Shown: piece after piece, positions 49,659-57,905 of the stretch
Layout: the number at the start of each line of letters is the position of its first letter
Numbering within the stretch: the stretch's first letter is position 1
Origin: Natrinema salaciae
Lineage (GTDB): Archaea > Halobacteriota > Halobacteria > Halobacteriales > Natrialbaceae
Assembly (NCBI RefSeq): GCF_900110865.1
Contig: NZ_FOFD01000005.1
Span: 248,001 to 312,000, forward strand
Length of the DNA stretch: 64,000 nt
Direction: 5' to 3'
Translations under genes and position numbers: made by a program
Notes under the pieces: model-generated
Database searches by the model: none
What the model saw: only the letters and a program-made list of their open reading frames with translations
What the model was told of the DNA's origin: nothing

Positions 49659-50813
49659 TTAGAACTCCCCGTTGATGATGTCCGCGACCGCCTGGCGATC
49701 GAACAGTCGCTCGTCGCCGGTTACGTCCCCGAACTCGTCAGGGAACATCTGTTTCGCCGCTCGCTCGGTCAGGAAGAGATTGTGAATTGGGCCCTGATTG
49801 AGGTAGCCGCCGCGATACACCCGCCCGTTCCGGACGGCGGTGAGCTCGCTCCCGACCGGGTGGCTCCGCATGTAGTCGAGAACGATGTCGCGGAACTCCG
49901 CGGCGGATTTCCGCTCGTGACCGCGGACGAGGATCACCTCGGGATCGATCTCGAGCAGGTTCTCGTAGTCGAGTTCACCGCGGTTCGTAGTGCTGAGATT
50001 GTCGATGTCCGTCCCCGTCAGGGCGTCGTTGATGCCGAGATCTCGCCACTGCTTCTTGCTCGTCCCCGCGTCGTCAAGTCGGTACGGCGAGAACGTCTCC
50101 GGTTCGTCGGTTCCCTCGTAGGTGAGAAAGACCTCCGGTCGATCGTCACTGGGCGGTAGCCGCTCCTGAACGGACGCAATGAACTCGGTGTGGAGTTCGC
50201 TGAACGCCTCGTAGCGCTCACGCTGTTGGAATACCTCGGCCACTTTCTCGAACGCTTCATACAGCGTGTAGTAGCGGTAATCGTGCCACCCATCGGACCG
50301 TCGGAAGATCAGATTCCCGACGAACGGTGCGACAGTCGACGCGATCTCTTCGACGTCCGCTTCGTCCCAGTCGAACCAGTTGATGAGCATCTGTGGGTCA
50401 TACAGGTGGACGTCGCTCTCGAGTTCATAGAACTCCTCTTTGGTTCGAACCTCCGGATACCGCTCGATGACGTCTCGGTCGACGGTCACAGCCGGGAGTT
50501 CGTCGTAGACGTACGTGTAGTAGCGATCCGCGCCACCGACGCCGGTCAACCCGTCGGCTTGTCCCAGTGCGACGGCCATATCGGCGTAGCCGCCGTCGTA
50601 TGCGGCCCACTGCTCCGGTACCTCACCGAACGTGACGGTTCCGACCGGTTCCATCGAGACCGAATACGAGCCGGCTTCGGTCGTCTCGGTCTCCTCGCGC
50701 TGACCGACCAGCTCCGAACAGCCCGCGAGGGCGGTCCCGGCCGCGAGCGTGCCGCCGTACTTCAGCGTCTCTCTCCGTGTGGGTGCCTCAATCGTTCCGT
50801 CATCGTCTCCCAT
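49659..50813 (-). CDS. ABC transporter substrate-binding lipoprotein (paralogue)
   Basis: 384 residues. Nearly identical leader to its downstream paralogue ('TRRETLKYGGTLAAGTALAG', C, SELVGQ). Mature protein: 'VGTVTFGEVPEQWAAYDGGY', 'DEADVEEIASTVAPFVGNLI', 'LLEIDPEVILVRGHERKSAA' and 'GELDYENLLEIDPEVILV'. Same class III fold. The conserved leader and diverged body indicate an older duplication with ligand specialisation. Two iron boxes lie 270-320 bases upstream. Confidence 0.85.
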   Translation of the reverse strand: MGDDDGTIEAPTRRETLKYGGTLAAGTALAGCSELVGQREETETTEAGSYSVSMEPVGTVTFGEVPEQWAAYDGGYADMAVALGQADGLTGVGGADRYYTYVYDELPAVTVDRDVIERYPEVRTKEEFYELESDVHLYDPQMLINWFDWDEADVEEIASTVAPFVGNLIFRRSDGWHDYRYYTLYEAFEKVAEVFQQRERYEAFSELHTEFIASVQERLPPSDDRPEVFLTYEGTDEPETFSPYRLDDAGTSKKQWRDLGINDALTGTDIDNLSTTNRGELDYENLLEIDPEVILVRGHERKSAAEFRDIVLDYMRSHPVGSELTAVRNGRVYRGGYLNQGPIHNLFLTERAAKQMFPDEFGDVTGDERLFDRQAVADIINGEF

Positions 50814-50911
50814 TTACCTGCCTCCGTTGCTGATGGTCACGCTCTCACGACGGTCGAACAGCCGGTCCGACTCGGGAAACGCCGGATACGGTTCCTTCGC
50901 GCCTATTTCAC
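50814..50911 (-). pseudogene. C-terminal tail of a third substrate-binding paralogue
   Basis: In-frame 'GAKEPYPAFPESDRLFDRRE' matches the C-terminus of the downstream protein ('EGPYPEIPEDEQLFDRQKVA'). The rest of the gene is gone; the sequence upstream (50912-51080) is not protein-like. It ends at 50814, directly before the ATG of the intact paralogue. Confidence 0.5.
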
Positions 50912-51082
50912 ACTCGACACCGTCATCGAGTCCCTTCCGTCGCTGTCCGCCACCGCCGTTCCGATTTTTCCCGCCCGACGATGTTCGAATGGCCGGCCAA
51001 CGACCCCCCACAGGCGGATTGCTGTCCGTCTCGAACGCTCGCCGTGTCGCTTTCTCGCGTCTCGTTTCGTTACACGCCATAG

Positions 51083-51100
51083 TTTTAGGCTCACCTAAAA
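51083..51100. promoter_or_regulatory. Iron box (DtxR/SirR-type operator)
   Basis: TTTTAGGCTCACCTAAAA, a near-perfect palindrome of the DtxR/IdeR type (TTAGGnnnnCCTAA). Upstream of the substrate-binding operon. Confidence 0.72.
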
Positions 51101-51120
51101 CATGATAAGCGCTTCGATTA

Positions 51121-51134
51121 TTAGGCTGGCCTAA
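51121..51134. promoter_or_regulatory. Iron box (DtxR/SirR-type operator)
   Basis: TTAGGCTGGCCTAA, same half-sites TTAGG/CCTAA as the neighbouring box, centred 36 bases away. Confidence 0.7.
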
Positions 51135-51257
51135 ATCTCGGCGGTAGGTGCGGATCGGGCGCGCCGCAAGGCCGAACGTCGTAATCTCCGTCAACTCGGC
51201 GACGGGGATTTGCCTCTCGGTTCGCTCGTTCCCTGTGCATTCGTAACGCGTGCCTTT

Positions 51258-52388
51258 TCAGATCTCACCCATGTTCTCCTGTTTTCGCATCAGATAGAGG
51301 AAGTACGGGCCGCCGAGGAGCCCGGTCACAATGCCGACGGGAACCTGGGTGGGGCTCAACGCCAGTCGCGCACCCACGTCGGCACTGACCATCAACGCCG
51401 GACCGACGAACAGACAGCCGACAATCAACTTCTTCGAGTCGCTCCCGACCAAGTTTCGAACCAGGTGTGGAACGATGAGCCCGACGAAGCCGACGATTCC
51501 GGCGACGGCGATGCTCGCCGACGCAGCGAGGACTGCGACACCCGACAGCGCGAATCGGACTTTCTCGATCGACATGCCCAGCGACTTCGCGGTCTGTTCG
51601 CCCAGCAGGAGGACGTTTAACTGACGCGAGCCGGCGACGGCGAGCAGGATCACCACGATCGTCGACGGAAGGATGAGTCTCACCTGATCCCAGTCGGTGC
51701 CGGTGAGCGACCCAGTGGTCCACGCGATGGCCGACTGAACGACCCCGATATCGTCCGCGAAGAAGAACAGCCCTGTCTGTAGCGACCCGAAGACCGTTCC
51801 AACGATGACGCCGGCGAGGACCAGTCGGACCGGCGACGTTCCGTTCTTCCAGGCGATCACGTAGACGATGAGAAAGGCGACGGCACCGCCGACCGCGGCA
51901 ATTATCGGAAGAAATGCCGTCAAGCTCCCGAAGACGACGAGCGTCAACAGAATCATGAGCCCGGCACCGGAGGAGACGCCGAGAATGAACGGACTCGCGA
52001 GTTCGTTGCGGGTTACCGCCTGAAATATCGCCCCCGAGACACCGAGATTCATTCCCACGAGGGCCGCGACGAAGACTCGCGGTAGCCGAATGTTCCAGAC
52101 GATGAGGCTTTCGGGCCTCATCTCGGGCATCGTTTCGCCCAGTAAGAACGCGTCCCAGGCCTGCGGGTTGAACACCACGTTCGGATTGAACAGTGCGCTC
52201 CACGCCTCGAGAAACGTCATCGAGTAGGCGCCGTAGCTCACCTGTATTAGCCCACCGACGAATACGATGCCGAGGCTAGTGACGACCACCGTCGCGAGTT
52301 TCGGATCGAGGAGCCACTCGAACCGTGACTCGGGTAGCCGCGACGCCTCAGTTCGCTCCGTTCCGACGTTCGACTTTTTGCCGCTCAT
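51258..52388 (-). CDS. FecCD-family iron ABC transporter permease
   Basis: 376 residues with about ten helices. 'GVSGAIFQAVTRNELASPFI' followed by LGVSSGAGL is the conserved FecCD/BtuC core, 'VGFVGLIVPHLVRNLVGSDS' is the coupling-helix region that contacts the ATPase, and 'GARLALSPTQVPVGIVTGLL' follows. Imports iron-siderophore or cobalamin across the membrane. The two binding lipoproteins downstream are its partners. The ATP-binding subunit is not in the window. Two iron boxes 190-240 bases upstream. Confidence 0.9.
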   Translation of the reverse strand: MSGKKSNVGTERTEASRLPESRFEWLLDPKLATVVVTSLGIVFVGGLIQVSYGAYSMTFLEAWSALFNPNVVFNPQAWDAFLLGETMPEMRPESLIVWNIRLPRVFVAALVGMNLGVSGAIFQAVTRNELASPFILGVSSGAGLMILLTLVVFGSLTAFLPIIAAVGGAVAFLIVYVIAWKNGTSPVRLVLAGVIVGTVFGSLQTGLFFFADDIGVVQSAIAWTTGSLTGTDWDQVRLILPSTIVVILLAVAGSRQLNVLLLGEQTAKSLGMSIEKVRFALSGVAVLAASASIAVAGIVGFVGLIVPHLVRNLVGSDSKKLIVGCLFVGPALMVSADVGARLALSPTQVPVGIVTGLLGGPYFLYLMRKQENMGEI

Positions 52389-52581
52389 CGCGGGACCGAC
52401 CCGACTGGGCCACTCGAGGCGGGGGAACCGAAGCCGATAGTTTCGCTGCGTGAATCGTCACGGTCTCCACGCCGGGTCGACAGCAGATCGGGCGATACAC
52501 CGCCGTTGACTCCACTACTGTCCCTCGTACCGTCTTTCCGAACCGACACGTTTCGGCCCCTGCATTCGACCACCATACGGA

Positions 52582-52597
52582 TTTAGGTCGGCCTAAA
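52582..52597. promoter_or_regulatory. Iron box (DtxR/SirR-type operator)
   Basis: TTTAGGTCGGCCTAAA palindrome, upstream of the permease gene. Confidence 0.72.
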
Positions 52598-52614
52598 GAA
52601 CAAAACCGTTCCGA

Positions 52615-52630
52615 TTTAGGGCAGCCTAAA
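52615..52630. promoter_or_regulatory. Iron box (DtxR/SirR-type operator)
   Basis: TTTAGGGCAGCCTAAA palindrome, 33 bases centre-to-centre from the previous box. Confidence 0.72.
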
Positions 52631-52675
52631 TGTTGGTTTCTCGAACGAGAACCGAGTATCGATACCGACCGAAAG

Positions 52676-52837
52676 TCAGAAGCGCTCACCGGAGTCAGCT
52701 GCGAGTCCGTCGACGATTTCGTCCGTCCGTTCGCGAATCGACTCGACCAACCCGATCCCGTCGGGCGGGTCCGCCGTTTCGTCCCGACTCCCGTGCGAGA
52801 GACGTCGCGCGGATGATCCACGATAGTCACGAGTCAT
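52676..52837 (-). CDS. Small hypothetical protein downstream of ferredoxin
   Basis: 53 residues from ATG 52837, overlapping the ferredoxin stop by 11 bases: MTRDYRGSSARRLSHGSRDE, then 'GIGLVESIRERTDEIVDGLA'. The C-terminal helix is protein-like, the N-terminal half is basic and low in order. Supported mainly by overlap with the ferredoxin gene; could be spurious. Confidence 0.35.
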   Translation of the reverse strand: MTRDYRGSSARRLSHGSRDETADPPDGIGLVESIRERTDEIVDGLAADSGERF

Positions 52838-53159
52838 CGTGTTCGACTTTCTGGCCCCAGTAGCCCGGGTGTTTCCGAACGACGAGGTCATCCTCAATCG
52901 GGAGTTGGCACGCTAACCGGAGTTCGGAGTCGGGACTGTGAGGTGGGAGTTTGAGACGGCGGAGCTCTTTCTCCGTGGGATCAGCGACCTCGCCTTCTAC
53001 AATTTCGACAGCACACGTTCCGCAGATCCCATTGCCGCGACAGTTCGTATATTGGGCTTTCCCGTTGTGAGTGGTGAGCCCCGCATCGAGGAGTGTTCCA
53101 CGGAGGTCGTCCCCGGTGTTGGCTTCGATCGTTTCACCCTCAAATTCGATTGTGGGCAT
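52827..53159 (-). CDS. 2Fe-2S ferredoxin
   Basis: 110 residues from ATG 53159 (MPTIEFEGETIEANTGDDLR). Plant-type cluster ligands C40, C46, C49 ('NCRGNGICGTCAVEI') and C84 ('LACQL'). The spacing C-x5-C-x2-C...C is that of 2Fe-2S ferredoxins. Carries one electron; a donor or acceptor is not evident nearby, although the iron-uptake operon is adjacent. Typical length apart from lacking the halophilic N-terminal insertion of the major haloarchaeal ferredoxin. Confidence 0.88.
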   Translation of the reverse strand: MPTIEFEGETIEANTGDDLRGTLLDAGLTTHNGKAQYTNCRGNGICGTCAVEIVEGEVADPTEKELRRLKLPPHSPDSELRLACQLPIEDDLVVRKHPGYWGQKVEHDDS

Positions 53160-53359
53160 GGGGAACGCTGCCACCCCCATACACAAATACGTTTGACCGT
53201 CCCTTCCGCTCTATTCAACGTGCCGCTTTCGACGGTAACTCGGTAACTCGAGCGAGATCTGCCGTATACGAGGCGCGCAATCGTCACCTGAAACGAACTA
53301 AGCAGGTCGAGAAATCACGCGCGGTATTTATTATGATCGATGATGTAGAATCTTCCGTA

Positions 53360-53689
53360 ATGTCCGACCCAACCGATAGCGAACACGTCAGAGCGCTCGG
53401 GATCGAATTCGGCTCCCTCGCCCACCAGCTCGATCAACACGAGTATCCGACGACGTGCGAAGAACTGGTCGAGGCACACGGGAGTTCAGTCCTCCGGTTC
53501 CAAAACGGCGAACAGACGCTTGCGGAGGTGCTGAGTCCGGTGCCTGAAGAGCAGTTCGATTCGGCTACGGAAGCCCGTACAGCCATCTTCAGCAACGTCG
53601 CTGAAGGCGCCATCGGACGGAAAGGCTACAGTGATCGCACGCCGCCAGCGCTCGGCGAGCAAAGCGAGGAACCAGAGGAATCGTTTTGA
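53360..53689 (+). CDS. DUF5789-family protein
   Basis: 109 residues from ATG 53360 (MSDPTDSEHVRALGIEFGSL). 'EYPTTCEELVEAHGSSVLRF' and 'QTLAEVLSPVPEEQFDSATE' followed by NVAEGAIGRKGYSDRTPP is the DUF5789 pattern, common in haloarchaea. Function unknown. Upstream ATG at 53333 adds nine residues. Confidence 0.78.
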   Translation: MSDPTDSEHVRALGIEFGSLAHQLDQHEYPTTCEELVEAHGSSVLRFQNGEQTLAEVLSPVPEEQFDSATEARTAIFSNVAEGAIGRKGYSDRTPPALGEQSEEPEESF

Positions 53690-53824
53690 GCCCTCCCGAA
53701 AGACACATCCGTTGTATTTAGCACGGGGCATCTGATAGACGTGATCGGATTCTCGAGCCGGAATCCTGACTTGCGATTCGCTTATTTAGCGTAAGGGTGC
53801 ATGCGTATCAGACGAAAGGCTGTC

Positions 53825-54622
53825 CTAGACCAGTGACATCGCGATAACGACACTGCCACCAATACCAGCAAGAATACCGACCCCACGTGCCAGTCGCTCA
53901 CCCCACGCAACCGTCCGTTCGAGCGAGACCACGATCGCGATGAGCGCCATCCAGACGATATTCATCGAGCCCACGATCACCATGAACGCGAACAGCGCCC
54001 AACAACACCCAATACAGAAGACGCTGAACTGCCAGCTCATCCGAACGGCACCACGCACCCCCGGCCGGTAATGGCCCAGAAGGAATCCGAGCGGTGATCG
54101 GCAATACCGCAGACACCGGTATTTGTATGACGAGAGCTGGTACCCCGATACGAGTAGCAACGACCCGCCCATCAGGAGTCCGCCGTGGGCGTTCGCGAGG
54201 CTGACGATCGGCACTATCGCATTGACAACAAGCGGGACAACTCCTGTTACCGTCCAAACGAGCGCGTACGTCCCGATAAACCCCCCAACTCGCGTTGCTT
54301 TGCCTGCGGCCGTCGTTCCCTCGAGTGTCTCGGCGTATAGCCGGAAGAGCGGGACCGACGACGGGTACATCATGGCGATCATCATTACCCCCCACATGAG
54401 CAGGTACAGACTGATACCAGTCAACCCGTTCGAGAGAGCCATCGCCTCCGGTGCCCCCGGGTCGGACATGTGCATTTGCATACCCGTTTGTCCGCGAGGC
54501 ATCGGGAGCCAGCGTCCAACGACTGCTGCCCACGCGAGCAGCGCGATTACGGAGGTACCGAGCGCGATAATCGGGATGCGCCGGCGGGTGATTCGATCCC
54601 GGACTGCGTCGTGTGTCCCCAT
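53825..54622 (-). CDS. DUF2182-family integral membrane protein
   Basis: 265 residues from ATG 54622 (MGTHDAVRDRITRRRIPIIA). About seven helices. 'LYLLMWGVMMIAMMYPSSVP' is the DUF2182 signature (W.vM..AMM.P...P), with 'GYQLSSYKYRCLRYCRSPLG' and 'MSWQFSVFCIGCCWALFAFM' holding conserved cysteines. Predicted metal-binding or -transport role, from family notes. Lies 32 bases after the DUF1326 gene on the same strand; these two families are usually neighbours. Confidence 0.85.
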   Translation of the reverse strand: MGTHDAVRDRITRRRIPIIALGTSVIALLAWAAVVGRWLPMPRGQTGMQMHMSDPGAPEAMALSNGLTGISLYLLMWGVMMIAMMYPSSVPLFRLYAETLEGTTAAGKATRVGGFIGTYALVWTVTGVVPLVVNAIVPIVSLANAHGGLLMGGSLLLVSGYQLSSYKYRCLRYCRSPLGFLLGHYRPGVRGAVRMSWQFSVFCIGCCWALFAFMVIVGSMNIVWMALIAIVVSLERTVAWGERLARGVGILAGIGGSVVIAMSLV

Positions 54623-54654
54623 GATTGATCGGCTATCTCGCTGTCGTACCGCCC

Positions 54655-55266
54655 TCAGGAGTTCGCTAATTCGAAGTCGCCGAGGTACGTGTTGTTTCCG
54701 GAGACGTCCCACGTGAACTGGTCATCGTAGGTGACGGTGGCCGTGGTTGACTTCCCAGTCTGTACCTCTGTACTCTTCGTCAGGGGGTGGGGTGAGATCG
54801 TACCGACCTCCTCGTTGAATCCGACCGCACCGCTCGCGTTCATTTCGATGGCATCCCCGATCTCGACGGAGAAGTCTGTTCCGTCCCGCGAGAAGCTGAT
54901 CGGAACGGTTGTGACGTCGGCGGATCGGACGTGTGTATCAGCGACGGGCGCCCAGATGCCACCGGCGCGGCCGGAGTAGATGTCCTCGAGCGCCTCGCGC
55001 TGGTCGTCGTTGGCCGTCTCGTCGAGGAGTAGCACGATGTCCCACTCCGTCTCGGGGGCGAACATGACCCCCTCATCGGTCGAAATGAGCATGCCGACAT
55101 CTACCCCACTCAGATCGACATCGCCGTAGTTTCCCTCCTCGATGTGCCATGCCAGTGAGACGGTACAGACATCATCGTCCGGTGATTCCATCCACACACA
55201 TTGGCATGCAACATCGCAGTTGCAGGCTTCAACGTAGTCTCCCTTGATGGTCCACTCTTGTCCCAT
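54655..55266 (-). CDS. DUF1326-family protein
   Basis: 203 residues. MGQEWTIKGDYVEACNCDVA then CQCVWMESP: the DUF1326 N-terminus with C15, C17, C21, C23. 'YSGRAGGIWAPVADTHVRSA', 'SVEIGDAIEMNASGAVGFNE' and 'QFTWDVSGNNTYLGDFELAN' complete the domain. Cysteine cluster suggests metal or redox binding in the cytosol. Forms an operon with the DUF2182 membrane protein. Complete. Confidence 0.88.
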   Translation of the reverse strand: MGQEWTIKGDYVEACNCDVACQCVWMESPDDDVCTVSLAWHIEEGNYGDVDLSGVDVGMLISTDEGVMFAPETEWDIVLLLDETANDDQREALEDIYSGRAGGIWAPVADTHVRSADVTTVPISFSRDGTDFSVEIGDAIEMNASGAVGFNEEVGTISPHPLTKSTEVQTGKSTTATVTYDDQFTWDVSGNNTYLGDFELANS

Positions 55267-55315
55267 TGATGAACACCGTGTGGAATGCCAGCAAGAACCA
55301 CGATAAAGCTATCTA

Positions 55316-55630
55316 GTGAAAATGGATCACCTGGTGAAACCGTTGGGTTCCCCTTCCGATTCACCTGCACTTCTCCCAGTAGTTTCGGTCACCGTGTATC
55401 GACTGCGTACCACAGAACCAACGTGGCTTATCGAAATCGACGGAACGAGATCTGTTTCGTCACAGACGTCGTCCCAGATTACCGCCACCCGTCTGCAGGA
55501 GCTCGTCCGCCGCGAACGTGATCTCGATAGTCTGCTTGATGACTACGAGGCATGGGAAGACGACGCCGGGTTACACGACGTTCACTGTATTGCGTTCGCT
55601 GCAGAATCGGCTACTCGAGATGGAGCTTGA
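55316..55630 (+). CDS. Hypothetical small protein
   Basis: 104 residues from GTG 55316 (or ATG 55322). 'SVTVYRLRTTEPTWLIEIDG' and 'ITATRLQELVRRERDLDSLL' then DDYEAWEDDAGLHDVH. Protein-like strand-helix pattern, acidic C-terminus. No family recognised. A short hydrophobic patch near residue 15-25 is not a clear membrane helix. Confidence 0.5.
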   Translation: MKMDHLVKPLGSPSDSPALLPVVSVTVYRLRTTEPTWLIEIDGTRSVSSQTSSQITATRLQELVRRERDLDSLLDDYEAWEDDAGLHDVHCIAFAAESATRDGA

Positions 55631-55718
55631 GTACATAAGATACAGATCATACAGTCATACATGTCATATTAACAGTACTGCGGATACGATTTTATCGATA
55701 CGGCTCGTTGATCTGCCT

Positions 55719-56069
55719 ATGTCGATCGATATCGAGGACTTTGAGGAACGCGCTCCCGAGGAATTCGAGGGACCGAGCAACGCCGAACGAGTGCTCCAGT
55801 TCCGCTACGAGAATAGGGAGAAGGCATGGAAGGCGTCGACGATCGCCGACCGAGCGGATGTCAACGAGAACTCGATCTCGACGGTACTCAACCGGCTGAA
55901 GGAGCAGGACCTCGTCCGCCACAAGGGCTCGTACTGGGCCATCACGGACGACACGGAACGACTTCGTCGTGCCCATCAGTTCTATCGGACGGTTCAGCGA
56001 TTCAACGAACTATACGGCGAAGAGGATCGCGACCAGTGGACCGAAACGAGCGGACGAGCAAACGAATGA
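55719..56069 (+). CDS. Winged-helix antitoxin-like protein paired with PemK
   Basis: 116 residues. Acidic N-terminus (MSIDIEDFEERAPEEFEGPS), then 'AERVLQFRYENREKAWKAST' and 'VNENSISTVLNRLKEQDLVR' followed by HKGSYWAITDD, a MarR-like winged helix with a helical tail. Homologue of 12453-12812. Its stop overlaps the toxin start (ATGA). Confidence 0.78.
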   Translation: MSIDIEDFEERAPEEFEGPSNAERVLQFRYENREKAWKASTIADRADVNENSISTVLNRLKEQDLVRHKGSYWAITDDTERLRRAHQFYRTVQRFNELYGEEDRDQWTETSGRANE

Positions 56070-56407
56070 TATCCGACCGAGGAGCGATCGTCTTTGCGGC
56101 CGATCCATTCAAGGGTGAGGATGCCAGTCGACCCTGGCTGATCGTCGGTACGGACGAGACACCATTTCACGGCAACCAGTACATCACACTACCGCTCTCG
56201 ACGAAAACGTGGTACGACGAGCGCGTTCCGATCGATGACGATGATCTCGTCGATGGTGGGCTCCCAAAAGACAGCTCGATTCTCCCGTGGGCGGTCGCAT
56301 CCGTCGACGCGACTCGAGTCGATCGCGAGCTCGGTGTACTCGACGAAAGGCTCGTCGACGAGGTCGGTCGGCAGCTGGGGTCGTACGTCGGTCTCGAGCA
56401 ACGCTGA
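56066..56407 (+). CDS. PemK/MazF-like toxin
   Basis: 113 residues, normal length. 'RGAIVFAADPFKGEDASRPW' then LIVGTDETPFHGNQYITLPL matches the PemK/MazF fold (strand-loop-strand with RPWLIV), followed by 'LVDGGLPKDSSILPWAVASV' and a C-terminal helix. Predicted mRNA interferase held by the upstream wHTH protein. Relative of the shortened toxin at 12205-12456. Confidence 0.75.
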   Translation: MISDRGAIVFAADPFKGEDASRPWLIVGTDETPFHGNQYITLPLSTKTWYDERVPIDDDDLVDGGLPKDSSILPWAVASVDATRVDRELGVLDERLVDEVGRQLGSYVGLEQR

Positions 56408-56471
56408 CTATTGGCTTCGATCGTTGTCGACGCGATACATATGTCGTATGATTTAAACGTAACTGACGAGG

Positions 56472-56798
56472 TTACGATCCCGGTTCGACGAGTTCCGCTT
56501 CCCCGTACGTCTCGTCGACGGACGTCACTCGGACCGTGGCCTCGATTGCCGTGCTTTCCTCCTCGAGGAAGAGGACGAATCCGCTCTCCGTTTTACAGAC
56601 GAGCGTTCCGTCGGCTTTCTCATCGACGATGTCGACGGAAACCTCGTCACCCGGTTCGGGTTTCCCACCGAGGGGGTCGCCACACCGCCAACATTCCGTA
56701 TCGTATTCTGCAGATCCCTCTGGTGCGTTGCTTGCCCCGCATCGGGGCGTATCGCATTTGATGAACGAGTCGTGTTTTCCCGGATGATAGCGTCCCAC
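56472..56798 (-). CDS. TRAM-domain protein with N-terminal zinc ribbon
   Basis: 108 residues from GTG 56798 (MGRYHPGKHDSFIKCDTPRC). Zinc ligands C15, C20, C36, C39; then 'EPGDEVSVDIVDEKADGTLV' and 'EESTAIEATVRVTSVDETYG', ending EAELVEPGS, the TRAM beta-barrel that binds RNA. Haloarchaeal TRAM proteins act as possible RNA chaperones. The frame is open further upstream, but the part before 56798 is not protein-like. Confidence 0.75.
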   Translation of the reverse strand: MGRYHPGKHDSFIKCDTPRCGASNAPEGSAEYDTECWRCGDPLGGKPEPGDEVSVDIVDEKADGTLVCKTESGFVLFLEEESTAIEATVRVTSVDETYGEAELVEPGS

Positions 56799-57115
56799 AC
56801 CACCAGTGAGGCTACTGTCTCGTAAAAACGTGCTGCTGTAGCGGTTCCGGCTTCGACCGCTCTCCTGACTTCGTGAACGAAACCCTCTCGCTGTTCCGCT
56901 GGGTCCGCTTGAGGATATCTTGGGCAATCTGGCCGGCGACCGCTGATCCCGAATTCGTTGACCGAGCGTGGCAGCTAGCGGTCGATCGACTCGTCGATTC
57001 TCGAGGCCAAGTACTGTTGGTGACGTCATACTGTCGAGCGAATCAGTGTCGAGCGGACAGGCAGCCGATTTCGACCCGAACCAACCATTACGGCAACAGG
57101 ACGATTTAGGACCGC
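56799..57115. other. Remnant DNA with an echo of another small gene
   Basis: About 320 bases. On the plus strand near 56940-57000, 'DPEFVDRAWQLAVDRLVD' resembles 'DPKLAEQAWQLAANRLVE' of the gene at 40440-40670, so this may be a decayed copy. No complete gene. Confidence 0.35.
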
Positions 57116-57653
57116 GTGCTCCAATTCGGGCGACATGTCCCTCTTCTCTTCGAGAGCGCGATCGACGATTTTGATCTCTCGACGGCGACGCTCTGTTCGC
57201 CGGCGCGTGACGACCTCGAGCAGGCTCGAACCGATCTCATTCCGCTGGACGGCATCGTCGAGTACGCGAGCCACCACGATCGCCCCGCCCATCCTGAAAC
57301 GGACGACTGGGTGGCGATCCCTCTCCACGAGCGCGACAGCGCCGAACTGACGGGCGAGTGCGTCGCATTCTCCGATCACTCGCTGCACGGTGAGACCGTC
57401 GTCTACGACGACGGCGACGGCTACGACTCGATTGACCAGGGTGCGTTCGTCACCTTGGCGCTGGCCGAGCGTGTCCCGTTCTGGCACTCCGATTACGCGC
57501 CTGAGAATCCGCCGTCGTACTTCGATTCCCAATCTCCGAGCGCGAGCCGGCACGGAACCCGCTCGACGAGGACGAGGCCGACCCCCTGTTCGACGAACTC
57601 GAGTCATTCGTCCGGGCGCGGAGGCCCAGCGCGAGGCCAACAGGGGGAGAGTA
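57116..57653 (+). pseudogene. Hypothetical haloarchaeal protein with C-terminal frameshift
   Basis: From GTG 57116: 'HVPLLFESAIDDFDLSTATL', 'IPLDGIVEYASHHDRPAHPE', 'TDDWVAIPLHERDSAELTGE' and 'FVTLALAERVPFWHSDYAPE'. Near 57530-57545 the frame shifts, and 'EREPARNPLDEDEADPLFDE' followed by LESFVRARRPS continues in the next frame to the stop at 57653. Both parts fit one protein of about 175 residues. Family name unknown to me. Confidence 0.55.
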
Positions 57654-57716
57654 GCCGGGAAGACGCCCGAAGCGCGACGGTGCCGAGAAGATGGAGGCGA
57701 TGATTGAGGGCTGTTG

Positions 57717-57905
57717 ACGTACTTCAGAGTCGAAACACAGGAACAGTCCTTCGATTCGATCAATCTCGAGTCAGTGCTGGACGATGTTTTGACGGATCTC
57801 GATATCCGGATCAACGAAACCGGTGTCGAAATCACTGCTGAATCGCTACCGACTGTCAGAGGTGACGCCAGCCAACTCCGCCAACTCTTCCAGAACCTGC
57901 TGGAA
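57717..57905 (+). pseudogene. Sensor histidine kinase fragment
   Basis: Reads 'INLESVLDDVLTDLDIRINE' then 'ESLPTVRGDASQLRQLFQNL' and LENAL, the N box region of a HATPase domain (D..QL.QLF.NLL.NAL). The dimerisation histidine and the ATP-lid are missing on both sides. After 57905 the sequence is unrelated. Confidence 0.65.

Larger units (their letters stand above)
50912..51257. other. Regulatory and decayed region between permease and binding-protein genes
   Basis: Holds two iron boxes (51083-51100 and 51121-51134) and no supported gene. Probably contains the promoter for the minus-strand binding-protein operon. Confidence 0.5.

Noticed and set aside
57026-57835. 269-codon minus-strand frame
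   Set aside because: Arginine-rich antisense of the frameshifted gene and kinase fragment; no motif and atypical composition.
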